DNA from: Promethearchaeota archaeon
GTDB taxonomy: Archaea > Asgardarchaeota > Lokiarchaeia > Sigyniarchaeales > SOKP01
Assembly: GCA_019894815.1 (NCBI GenBank)
Contig: JAGXNU010000010.1
Coordinates: forward strand, 1 to 23,369
Direction of reading: 5' to 3'
Length of the DNA: 23,369 bases
In this document: piece by piece, positions 7,350 through 14,789 of the stretch
Layout of the letters: each line of letters opens with the position of its first letter
Position numbering within the stretch: position 1 is the first letter of the stretch
Notes under the pieces: generated by a model
The model's input: the letters and a program-made list of their open reading frames with translations, nothing else
Databases searched by the model: none
Told to the model about the DNA's origin: nothing
Program-made: the position numbers and the translations under genes

Positions 7350-8447
7350 TCATTTCAAGTTTCCATTCAAATATCCTAAGATAAATTTAGAAGCTAGAGT
7401 TTTCCATCGAGCAGGCATGGAAGAAGCAATAGCGCAACCTAATCTACAATTATTGCAAAAATCATAACTATCGTGGTTTACCATTATTTCTCTTACTTCT
7501 TTAGAATTATATATTTTGGATATAGGGTGTTTTAGGGCATGAAAACTCAATAAAGGATGTATTTTACAGGGGTAGTCGATGAAACCATCGTGTCTAACAA
7601 ATAAATAAGCTTCAGCAACGTGACAACGCAGTAATTTTTGATGATAATTAGGATGACCTCCGAAACCACCTCTTTCCACCACAGCAATACTAATGGGATC
7701 AGTTAGAATATTTTTATAGTTTTCTCTTAATTTTAATACTGTATTAGCCCAAACAGATAAATTTGGAATTAGACTCTCAATATCATTTATTTGATAAGTT
7801 TTGTCAGGAAAATCTCTAATAATATTTTCACAGGGAAATAATTCTATGGAACAATTAAAATTTTCTGCTAATTCACATATTGAGTCAAGTAAATGAATGT
7901 TATCATTCATAACAACCGTACTAATAATTACTTTTTTATCTCTTTTATTTGCAAGTTCAATTGTCTCTATAACTTTGTGAAATGTTTTTATTCCTCTCAT
8001 TTTATCGTGTAATTCTGCAGTGGGATAATCAAGAGAGAGCAATATATAATCTAATCCTTCTAATCTTCCATTTTTTTTTAATAAGGAAGGCATCAAATAG
8101 CCATTTGTAGCCACCCCATTCATAAAATCATGAACTACTCCCGCGTGATATACTAAATCAGGAAGATCTTTCCTTAAAGTAGGCTCGCCTCCCGTAAATG
8201 ATAAGGTTGTGACCCCTAATTTTGCGATTTGATCGATAATATCTTTTATTTGTTGTGTTTTCATTTCCTTGGAAAAAATACTTTTAGGCAACAATGGAAA
8301 AGAGCAGAAAGGACAAGTGGCATTACAACGCAAGGTTACCTCAATTTGTGCAGAATAAGGCACTTTAATTTGAGTAAACTTGTTCAAGGTGAAGATCCTT
8401 AAATATCTAAACACATTCTTAATTCTCATTGGAGGAATTTCATTCAC
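7350..8447 (-). CDS. Radical SAM enzyme with SPASM-like C-terminal cysteines
   Basis: A 365-residue cytoplasmic radical SAM protein. The [4Fe-4S] motif CNATCPFC (Cys 41, 45, 48) follows QIEVTLR, and the SAM-binding FTGGEPTLRKDL lies at about 84-95. Further cysteines at 275 (LLRCHVAEA), 294 (DYPCKIHP), 331, 334 and 338 (CNNCRLGC) resemble a SPASM or twitch auxiliary-cluster region. SPASM enzymes often modify peptides or proteins or make cofactors, but no precursor peptide or partner enzyme is adjacent, so the reaction is unknown. The start is GTG 8447: a TATA box at 8467-8476 sits about 25 bp upstream, which fits a leaderless GTG start. The next ATG (8429) would give a protein six residues shorter. 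Confidence 0.85.
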   Translation of the reverse strand: MNEIPPMRIKNVFRYLRIFTLNKFTQIKVPYSAQIEVTLRCNATCPFCSFPLLPKSIFSKEMKTQQIKDIIDQIAKLGVTTLSFTGGEPTLRKDLPDLVYHAGVVHDFMNGVATNGYLMPSLLKKNGRLEGLDYILLSLDYPTAELHDKMRGIKTFHKVIETIELANKRDKKVIISTVVMNDNIHLLDSICELAENFNCSIELFPCENIIRDFPDKTYQINDIESLIPNLSVWANTVLKLRENYKNILTDPISIAVVERGGFGGHPNYHQKLLRCHVAEAYLFVRHDGFIDYPCKIHPLLSFHALKHPISKIYNSKEVREIMVNHDSYDFCNNCRLGCAIASSMPARWKTLASKFILGYLNGNLK

Positions 8448-8466
8448 CTTAACAATAAATTGAATG

Positions 8467-8476
8467 TTTTATAAAA
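8467..8476 (-). promoter_or_regulatory. TATA box of the radical SAM gene (palindromic TTTTATAAAA)
   Basis: TTTTATAAAA, within the longer palindrome GTTTTATAAAAC (8466-8477), is centred about 25 bp upstream of GTG 8447. The same 10-mer precedes the phosphatase gene at 11884-11893 at a similar distance. Confidence 0.6.
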
Positions 8477-8632
8477 CTCTTCATGAAGGTTTATTAGAAA
8501 TAATAAGTTCTATTAGCATTATAAACCTACCTAATTAGATTAATTTAATTAATTAAATATAAAGACTGATGTTATAGGAGCTACTTTTCAAGATAATTAA
8601 ATGTTAAATATAGAAAAAGGAATAAAAAAAAA

Positions 8633-8953
8633 TTATGCTTCCTGGCCACATGACTTACATATGTACTTTTTAGCATAGATCTTCATTCCGCCTTGTTGAA
8701 ATAACACTTGGGATTGATCTTCGACTGTATTAAATGCAAAACCCCCACATTTTGGACATATTCTTCTTCCTTCAACAGGAGGCTTCTCAATAGCTTTCTC
8801 TTCTTCCTTTTGTTTTTCCACAACCTCAGACGGTTTTACTGTGGACTTAATTTCAGGAATTGAAGATTGAGAAGGTCTTACATTCAAAAGCTTGTCTAAC
8901 TTTTCATTTATTGTCCCTAATAGTGATAAAATTTTCTCTTCAAATTCAGTCAT
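8633..8953 (-). CDS. Short protein with C-terminal zinc ribbon related to that of the gelsolin protein
   Basis: A 106-residue protein with an N-terminal amphipathic helix (MTEFEEKILSLLGTINEKLD), a charged linker rich in Glu, Lys and Pro (about 28-62), and a zinc ribbon with Cys 66, 69, 99 and 102. The start is set by a strong Shine-Dalgarno AAGGAG at 8961-8966, seven bases before ATG 8953. The poly-Lys/Arg extension from further upstream would place that site inside the gene and is rejected. GRRICPKCG and then IYAKKYICKSCG parallel GRRVCPKCG and VYGKMYRCGECG in the gelsolin protein, with 29 and 30 residues between the knuckles. Function unknown; the helix may mediate oligomerisation. Confidence 0.78.
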   Translation of the reverse strand: MTEFEEKILSLLGTINEKLDKLLNVRPSQSSIPEIKSTVKPSEVVEKQKEEEKAIEKPPVEGRRICPKCGGFAFNTVEDQSQVLFQQGGMKIYAKKYICKSCGQEA

Positions 8954-8960
8954 AATTATT

Positions 8961-8966
8961 CTCCTT
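8961..8966 (-). promoter_or_regulatory. Shine-Dalgarno site that fixes the 8953 start
   Basis: AAGGAG on the minus strand, seven bases upstream of ATG 8953. Confidence 0.75.
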
Positions 8967-9077
8967 CTTTTTTTTTTCAATAAAATACGATTTTAATAAA
9001 TTATCTATTTGATTATTAAATATGTATGTAAATAACGTGAGATATAAAATAAAAAATATTGAAGAAGAAAGAATGTT

Positions 9078-11381
9078 TTAAGTTGAACTTCTTTCTTTCA
9101 TTGGTGTAAAGACCTTAAAGAAATCTCTTTTTATTTTTACATTTCCTTGAAATTTTACGATAATTTTATTACCTGAAATTGTAGTAGCATGTAACTCACC
9201 ATAACCTTGTCCAAATCCAGTAAATGCAATAACTTCTCCATTAGTTAGGCGAGAATCAAGTTTTGATGAATCTTTAACACGTAAGTACATTCCTCGTTTG
9301 AGATCGTCCAAACTATCTATATTATGAATGCTAGAAAAGGAATACGAACCACTATAATTTTCTATAATGTAATCATGCAATTTTTTAATTGGTGATTTAT
9401 GAATTTTGATAATCTCTCCCTTTATTCCTCTTCGTGCAATTAACAAGGCGGCAATAGCATGGTCAACAAACCCTTTAGAGTGCACTTCATTTACAAGTTT
9501 ACCCTTTTGTAAGTGAAATAATGCCTCCTTGGTTGTCTTATATTCATCTACGACATAGATTTCAGGAGAAGAAAATTGATCTTTATGGTATTCATCATTA
9601 TCTTGCAAATTGAAAAATGTTTTAAGATATTCTGCTACAAATTCTGATCCTGGACCATTTCCAATGAAGATTTTCTTAACCAGATCTTTTTTATATTGCA
9701 AAAAAGTATCTAACTCCCTTCTAAGAGTTTTATGAGAGGTGTTCCGCGATTTTAAATTTTTTATATTGCTTTTGAGATTTACATGCCATAATGAAGGAAG
9801 TTCTCCCCGCACCATGAGACAAAATCCAAAATGGCGTGTTCCTGGATCTACAGCAAGCACCACATCTTCTTTTTCAAAGCGAAAGAGGCTAATTTCTGCA
9901 GTACCCTTTGATAATTTCATCAATGAATTGAAAAAGGGTTCAAAATCATCAATTTTTATTTGGAGAAAGAAATTTTGGTTTATATCTTGATGGAGCACTT
10001 CAATGTTATATTTCTCAATAATAGAAAATAGATCATGATGATTTTCGACTTTAACTATAACATCTTGATAAGGTATAATTTTTATAAGCTTAGTTTTTTT
10101 AATAGCTCTCGCAATTGCTTGGGCAACATCATCTTCATTCTTTCCTGAATAAATAGTAACGTGAAGACCATCGATATGAAATGCTTGTCTTGCTACAGAG
10201 GCTCCTAAAATATCAATTAATTTTGGTTCATTTAGCTCATCAATTCCTCTTGAAATAGTTAAGGCGTTTGCGCACCTAGGAACAATACGTACATGAGCAG
10301 TTCCAAATTTAGCTTCACTTATTGAATTAATTGTTATTATTCCTTTTGTTTTAGAACCAACAGTTTGAAATTCAATTAATTCCTCAAGATTTTTCTTAAT
10401 GAATTCAAACTGCAAATCTCCCAATACTAAAACACTTATGGTTCCACTATCTATATAAAAGTCGAAAGAGGGAATTACCTTTTTTAACTTCGCTAAGGTG
10501 TTTACACCAATTTTAAATCGAATTGGATCATCAATAGTAATAAAATATTCTTTTCTGGGTTTAATTTCTGATAGATTTCCACTATAAGTAGCAGGTAAGA
10601 ATTTACCTTCACGATAGATAGTACCAAGAGCAAAATCTGCATCGATGTTTAAGGAAGCTTTCACAATTTGCCCTTCTACAGCTTTTTTTAATGGTTTGCC
10701 ATCTAAGGCTAATAAATGGCGGATTTTAATTTTTTCAGTTATCCAATTATTTTCAATTGTACCTGATAATAATCCAATATTTAATAATTCTCCAAAGCCT
10801 TTCTTGTTATCATAACCCAAAATTATAAAAGATAAAATATCATTAATTTCAGTCCTTTTTTTTGTAAATAACGATATCTTGTTTATTAACTCATCAATTC
10901 CAAAAATATTTTTAGCAGATGTTTTTATAATAGGGAAATTCTTTTTTGGATTTAACTTGTTTAGCTCCATTTTAATGATATCAATGTTTGCGTTTCTTAA
11001 ATCCATTTTTGTTGCAGCTACTATAATTGGCACATTCATCTCATCAGCTTTCTGATATAACCAATATGTTCTAGCCTGAAAACCTTCATTTCCAGCAATC
11101 ACTAAAATTATTAAATCTGCGAATGATAATCCTAATGCAATTGCACCCTTGAAATCGGCATGGCCAGGACTATCTAAAAAATTAATCATTAAATTTTTCT
11201 TTTCCAGAGCGAATTCAATCACTTTTAATGTTACGGTGGTACCTCTAATAAGTTCAAAATCCAAGTTATCAGGAAAAACCCCACAAATTGCTTGAATTAA
11301 ACTACTTTTACCGTGTTGGGCATGTCCTGCAATTAAAACGTTTAATACTCTTCGATTTTCATCCATCTTGAATTTTACCAT
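9078..11381 (-). CDS. EF-G-like translational GTPase fused to a YqgF/RuvC-like RNase H-fold domain
   Basis: A 767-residue soluble protein. The GTPase domain (1-180) has all motifs: G1 GHAQHGKS (19-26), G2 RGTT (46-49), G3 DSPGH (70-74), G4 TKMD (124-127, Thr replacing Asn) and G5 TSAK (154-157). A beta-domain II follows (about 183-285). A domain-III-like stretch has LVLGDLQFEF (318-327), matching the GELHLE motif of EF-G and BipA. Domains resembling EF-G IV and V follow, ending near KLSKGTAEISLFRFE (about 503). Residues 505-655 resemble YqgF/RuvX: AVDPGTRHFGF (D512), FIGNGPGS, VVDEYKTTKEA (E613) and VDHAIAALLIARR (D640), so all three acidic positions are kept. A small beta-rich domain (about 692-760) ends it. 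YqgF matures rRNA or resolves junctions, and EF-G-type proteins act on ribosomes, so a ribosome- or RNA-directed GTPase-nuclease is inferred. It lies 18 bp after the phosphatase gene. Confidence 0.8.
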   Translation of the reverse strand: MVKFKMDENRRVLNVLIAGHAQHGKSSLIQAICGVFPDNLDFELIRGTTVTLKVIEFALEKKNLMINFLDSPGHADFKGAIALGLSFADLIILVIAGNEGFQARTYWLYQKADEMNVPIIVAATKMDLRNANIDIIKMELNKLNPKKNFPIIKTSAKNIFGIDELINKISLFTKKRTEINDILSFIILGYDNKKGFGELLNIGLLSGTIENNWITEKIKIRHLLALDGKPLKKAVEGQIVKASLNIDADFALGTIYREGKFLPATYSGNLSEIKPRKEYFITIDDPIRFKIGVNTLAKLKKVIPSFDFYIDSGTISVLVLGDLQFEFIKKNLEELIEFQTVGSKTKGIITINSISEAKFGTAHVRIVPRCANALTISRGIDELNEPKLIDILGASVARQAFHIDGLHVTIYSGKNEDDVAQAIARAIKKTKLIKIIPYQDVIVKVENHHDLFSIIEKYNIEVLHQDINQNFFLQIKIDDFEPFFNSLMKLSKGTAEISLFRFEKEDVVLAVDPGTRHFGFCLMVRGELPSLWHVNLKSNIKNLKSRNTSHKTLRRELDTFLQYKKDLVKKIFIGNGPGSEFVAEYLKTFFNLQDNDEYHKDQFSSPEIYVVDEYKTTKEALFHLQKGKLVNEVHSKGFVDHAIAALLIARRGIKGEIIKIHKSPIKKLHDYIIENYSGSYSFSSIHNIDSLDDLKRGMYLRVKDSSKLDSRLTNGEVIAFTGFGQGYGELHATTISGNKIIVKFQGNVKIKRDFFKVFTPMKERSST

Positions 11382-11399
11382 GATTTCAATTAATCAAGA

Positions 11400-11861
11400 T
11401 TAGTCGCTTCTTCTATACCCTTCAATTGATTCGAAATAATCTAATATAGCCATCTTTATTTCAATTGCGGGATAAATTAGTCGATTTTTGTGGACAGTTT
11501 TCAAGGCTTTATTCCAACCCCATCCGGGATTTTCTTTCATTATCCATGCAACTATGAGGCCACCACTTCTGGAAATCCCCATTGCACAATGAACTAAAAC
11601 TTTACCATTTTTTATGTGGATGTCTATAAATTTTAATATCTCTTCAATGTAACTATGGGGAGGATACCAATCATCAGGAAATCCCTTGAATAGGTATTCA
11701 AATCCAAGATTAGTGGGATTGTAATAATTCTCTTCCATCAAATTAACTATTGCTGTAATTCCTAATTCTTTAAACTTGGAAAAGTTCAAACGGGGCCAAT
11801 ATGCACCTATATAGAGATTCGGATAAACCTTATAAATCTGATCTAATTCTTCCATATACAT
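11400..11861 (-). CDS. Dual-specificity-type protein phosphatase (Cys-based)
   Basis: A 153-residue phosphatase of the DUSP/atypical tyrosine phosphatase fold. The signature is HCAMGISRSG, with nucleophile C92 and phosphate-binding R98. The likely general acid is Asp 63 or 64 in GFPDDWYPP. The start YPNLYIGAYW and the block ELGITAIVNLMEE are also typical. It removes phosphate from Tyr and Ser/Thr (or RNA or lipid substrates in some relatives) in the cytoplasm. It has an ideal leaderless promoter: TTTTATAAAA centred 27 bp upstream of ATG 11861. It is co-directional with the EF-G-like/YqgF fusion gene 18 bp downstream, so the two are probably co-transcribed. The phosphatase might act on that protein or the same pathway, which is inference from position only. 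Confidence 0.88.
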   Translation of the reverse strand: MYMEELDQIYKVYPNLYIGAYWPRLNFSKFKELGITAIVNLMEENYYNPTNLGFEYLFKGFPDDWYPPHSYIEEILKFIDIHIKNGKVLVHCAMGISRSGGLIVAWIMKENPGWGWNKALKTVHKNRLIYPAIEIKMAILDYFESIEGYRRSD

Positions 11862-11883
11862 CCTAAGTATGTGTTTATCAATA

Positions 11884-11893
11884 TTTTATAAAA
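11884..11893 (-). promoter_or_regulatory. TATA box of the phosphatase-GTPase operon
   Basis: TTTTATAAAA is centred 27-28 bp upstream of ATG 11861, predicting initiation at or next to the A of the start codon. Confidence 0.6.
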
Positions 11894-11907
11894 TTTATAT
11901 CATTCAA

Positions 11908-13047
11908 TTAAGCTGGTAAGAGTTTTATTTTAGTGTGTTTTCTAAATTTGTTTAAAAGGTTACCGAAAAATGTTCCGAGCCCCATTTTTATAAAAGACTT
12001 TTTGAGTGCGTGGAGTAACTCGTCATTTGTATTGTAGGTAAGTAGTTGTTTTTCTGAATTTTTATTGATTTTCTTGATAATTTTTTGCATCATTTTTTCA
12101 TAGAGTTTTAATGGAGGTGTTGTGCTTCCATTACCTTTTATTATTGCATTTGCTACAAGTCTACCACTTAAAGCCGCAGCATCCATACCTAACCCTCGGT
12201 ACATATCAACTAATCCTGCAGCGTCTCCTACAAACATCATATTATCAAGTCCTAAAAATACATGATTAGGAGCTTCTAATTTGAATGTTGACGCATAACC
12301 TTCCCGCTTGACAATTTCCCCCTCTAATTTGAACTTACCTTTTATATATTTCAACAGATTATCACAACGGTCAATTAAATTATCGGTATGACCTGTACCT
12401 ACTACCCATAAATCATTTTTTTTGTAAGTCCAAGCAAACATCAGATTATTAAAATCAAGATTCCAAAACTGGTAAAGAGCATGAGGATCCAAGTCTCCAT
12501 CTCCTTCAGTTTTTAAATAATAATTCATTGTGGGAGCTAATGGTTTTCGCGAAAAGTCTTCAGGTCTCATTTTTCGTCTTATTGATGATGATAAACCATC
12601 TGCAGCAATAAGGTACTTTGCTGACACTTGCTCAACATCCTGATGTTTTGGTCTGAGTGTTATGATATAGCCCCCATCACTTTTTTTAATGTCAGTACAC
12701 CTAACTCCATCCCTAAATTCTGCCCCCGATTCAATAGCAAGTTCATTTAGCCAACTATCAAAGACATCACGTGTAAAATTGAGCATTTTAAATGGTACGT
12801 TGTATGATTTTCCGTTAGGATATTCCATATAAAGCCTTCTTATCTCATTTTGACATAATCTTTCTTTAGGAATTTTTAAACCCAATAGTTTTTCAAAATA
12901 TTTAAATTGAATTCCGCTACATGGCTTCTCTCTAGGTGTTCTAGCAGCTTCGACTATTAATGTTGAAAACCCAGCATCAGCAAGATAACGTCCAGCAACT
13001 GAACCTGCGATGGATCCTCCGATAATGACTACTTCATAATTTTTCAT
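11908..13047 (-). CDS. Geranylgeranyl-reductase-family flavoprotein
   Basis: A 379-residue FAD enzyme. The N-terminal dinucleotide motif is VVIIGGSIAGS (7-15). The family landmark KPCSG (C43) follows, and the second FAD-contacting block FVGDAAGLVDMYRGLGMDAA lies at about 272-291. The family saturates polyprenyl chains, including digeranylgeranylglycerophospholipids in archaeal membranes, chlorophyll tails and menaquinone tails. Beyond residue 300 the tail is basic and ends KLLPA, with no membrane helix. It is the last gene of the GlpA-type operon, 48 bp after the DUF1667 gene. That position suggests it draws electrons from the same redox module to reduce a lipid. The exact substrate cannot be fixed, because archaeal genomes carry several paralogues. 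Confidence 0.85.
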   Translation of the reverse strand: MKNYEVVIIGGSIAGSVAGRYLADAGFSTLIVEAARTPREKPCSGIQFKYFEKLLGLKIPKERLCQNEIRRLYMEYPNGKSYNVPFKMLNFTRDVFDSWLNELAIESGAEFRDGVRCTDIKKSDGGYIITLRPKHQDVEQVSAKYLIAADGLSSSIRRKMRPEDFSRKPLAPTMNYYLKTEGDGDLDPHALYQFWNLDFNNLMFAWTYKKNDLWVVGTGHTDNLIDRCDNLLKYIKGKFKLEGEIVKREGYASTFKLEAPNHVFLGLDNMMFVGDAAGLVDMYRGLGMDAAALSGRLVANAIIKGNGSTTPPLKLYEKMMQKIIKKINKNSEKQLLTYNTNDELLHALKKSFIKMGLGTFFGNLLNKFRKHTKIKLLPA

Positions 13048-13095
13048 TTAAAGTTCACTCATACTTATAATAGAATATCAATTCAAAAAGAAGAC

Positions 13096-13473
13096 TTAAC
13101 TTTTACTTAAATCTCTACTTGCTATGATGTTAACACCGCTGTTTAACACGTCGTTAATCAATATATCCCCCATTTTTATAGGAGCGTTTACCACTGTTTG
13201 CGCTATTATCATCAAAACCTCATTCAATTTATCTTTGAGTATGGGTTTATCAGTTCTTACAGGAATTAGGGGAATAAACCCGTTTTCCACTCTGATTGTT
13301 GTTGTAAGAATTCTTTTAGGCTCATAAAATTCTTGTTTAGCATAATCTAAACCCCGCTCGCATGTGTATCCTTCAAATGTAATTTCATTATTTGGATCTT
13401 TAATGGCTTTAATTTCACACCCTGTTGGGCATACAATACAACGGATAACTTTGACAGTGCTTATATCTGAAAT
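13096..13473 (-). CDS. DUF1667-family small cysteine protein, probable non-canonical AUU start
   Basis: The frame encodes the conserved DUF1667 core: VIRCIVCPTGCEIKAI (Cys 12, 15, 19 from the proposed start), then FEGYTCERGLDYAKQE (Cys 38), EPKRILTTTIRVENG and a C-terminal part ending DLSKS. An annotation starting at GTG 13290 would lose all four cysteines. No ATG, GTG or TTG lies between the in-frame stop TAA (13474-13476) and the first Cys. The first codon after that stop is ATT (13471-13473), five bases downstream of a good Shine-Dalgarno GAGGTGA (13479-13485). A 125-residue product starting at AUU is the simplest reading; a point error in TAA or ATT is the alternative. DUF1667 proteins accompany GlpA-type dehydrogenases and FAD/NAD oxidoreductases and probably bind iron-sulfur or zinc. 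Confidence 0.82.
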   Translation of the reverse strand: MSDISTVKVIRCIVCPTGCEIKAIKDPNNEITFEGYTCERGLDYAKQEFYEPKRILTTTIRVENGFIPLIPVRTDKPILKDKLNEVLMIIAQTVVNAPIKMGDILINDVLNSGVNIIASRDLSKS

Positions 13474-13478
13474 TTATT

Positions 13479-13485
13479 TCACCTC
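13479..13485 (-). promoter_or_regulatory. Shine-Dalgarno site before the AUU-start DUF1667 gene
   Basis: GAGGTGA on the minus strand. It overlaps a GTG-AAA-TAA dead-end and lies five bases before the in-frame ATT. Confidence 0.55.
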
Positions 13486-13488
13486 ATA

Positions 13489-14787
13489 TTAATCTTCCTC
13501 TATTAAAACTTCAGGACGAGGAATTACTTCTATTCTAATTTCTTTAATTGTCATTTCCACGCCAATTTCTTTAAGATTGAGATCCAATTCGATCATTTCG
13601 CTAGGAATCACATACACTTTTTTTCGTTTGTATATGACTTTATTGTTCTCATCCTTAAATTGAATGATTACTCTTCTATCAGGATACTTTACTCGAAAAT
13701 TAAATATAATATTAGATTCAATATCGCTCTTATTTACATGATCTGGTTTTACGTAATTAATGTTTTCACCAGGGATGAATTTGATCTTCTCTTCCTTTGT
13801 AATTGATTTATCATACCTATTTTGTATATAATCAATAACGTTTTTTCCTGCTCGTTTAGCTTCAGAAGTAACCATATCAACCAAATCATGAACTTGAAGT
13901 ACATTTCCACAAGCAAAAATCCCTTCAATTGTAGTTTCTAAATTATTATCCACCAATGGTCCACCATTTTGCGAAAGGGTGGCTCCAGCTTGTAATGTTA
14001 ATTCATTTTCAGGAATTAATCCTACAGATAATAACAATGTATCACATTCGATAAATTTCTCAGATCCTATTATTCGGTCATAGTCTTTTGATACCTTAGT
14101 TATCGTAACTCCTTTTACTCGGTCTGCACCGTGAATTTTTGATACTGTATAGCTTGTGATTAAAGGAATATCATAGTCCTCTAAACATTGAACTTGGTTT
14201 CTCAGAAGTCCGCTAACATATGGTTGGATTTCAACTACAGCTTTTACTTCACATCCTTCCCATGTTAATCTGCGAGCCATTATCATTCCTATATCACCGC
14301 TTCCTAAAATAACAAATGTGTGTCCAGGTAAATAACCTTCAATATTAACAAATCTTTGTGCTTGTCCAGCAGTATATATTCCAGCAGGTCTAAAACCAGG
14401 AATATTAATGGCACCCCTTGTTTTTTCACGGCACCCCATGGCGAGAATGATTGCTTTTACACTAACTTCAATAAGACCTTCCTTATTGTTTATTGCATAT
14501 ATTTTTTTATCTTTAGTAATCTCTATAACCATTGTGTCTAATATATAGGGAATTTTCAAATCTTTAACTTGATTAATAAATCTTTGAGCATACTCCGGTC
14601 CTGTTAATTCTTCTTCAAATTCCTTAAGACCAAAACCATTATGGATGCATTGGAGTGTGATTCCACCCAATTCTTTATCTCTCTCTATTATTAATACTTT
14701 TAAATCAGCTTTTTTAACCTCTATTGCGGCTGCTAAACCCGCTGCTCCAGCACCAATAACAAGGACATCAGCTTTATAACTTTTCAT
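13489..14787 (-). CDS. FAD/NAD(P)-dependent oxidoreductase of the glycerol-3-phosphate dehydrogenase cluster
   Basis: A 432-residue flavoprotein of the pyridine-nucleotide-disulfide-reductase fold. The FAD motif is VLVIGAGAAGLAAA (8-21). CIHNGFGL (C47) is the hallmark of the subgroup that sits beside GlpA-type enzymes. The NAD motif is VILGSGDIGMIMARR near 160-175, and the third FAD block is GIFACGNVLQVHDLVD near 290-305. The C-terminal 100 residues are a charged beta-rich extension ending RPEVLIEED. It probably passes electrons between the GlpA-type protein, its iron-sulfur domain and NAD(P). The start codon lies two bases after the stop of the GlpA-type gene, so the two are translationally coupled. 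The DUF1667 gene follows 15 bp later. NAD or NADP preference is not determinable. Confidence 0.87.
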   Translation of the reverse strand: MKSYKADVLVIGAGAAGLAAAIEVKKADLKVLIIERDKELGGITLQCIHNGFGLKEFEEELTGPEYAQRFINQVKDLKIPYILDTMVIEITKDKKIYAINNKEGLIEVSVKAIILAMGCREKTRGAINIPGFRPAGIYTAGQAQRFVNIEGYLPGHTFVILGSGDIGMIMARRLTWEGCEVKAVVEIQPYVSGLLRNQVQCLEDYDIPLITSYTVSKIHGADRVKGVTITKVSKDYDRIIGSEKFIECDTLLLSVGLIPENELTLQAGATLSQNGGPLVDNNLETTIEGIFACGNVLQVHDLVDMVTSEAKRAGKNVIDYIQNRYDKSITKEEKIKFIPGENINYVKPDHVNKSDIESNIIFNFRVKYPDRRVIIQFKDENNKVIYKRKKVYVIPSEMIELDLNLKEIGVEMTIKEIRIEVIPRPEVLIEED

Positions 14788-14789
14788 TC

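Noticed and set aside
9739..9990. Plus-strand ORF of 83 codons
   Set aside because: Antisense to the YqgF-like region of the GTPase fusion; composition typical of a shadow frame.
9078..11381. SelB or aIF2-gamma assignment for the GTPase
   Set aside because: A domain-III GDLQFE motif and an EF-G-type domain V pattern follow the GTPase, and the RNase H-like end is absent from SelB and aIF2-gamma; no winged-helix SelB tail was seen.
13096..13290. 64-residue protein starting at GTG 13290
   Set aside because: It is only the C-terminal half of the DUF1667 frame; the cysteine core continues in frame upstream to 13473.
13124..13327. Hydrophobic plus-strand ORF of 67 codons
   Set aside because: Antisense of DUF1667; hydrophobicity comes from reverse reading of charged codons.
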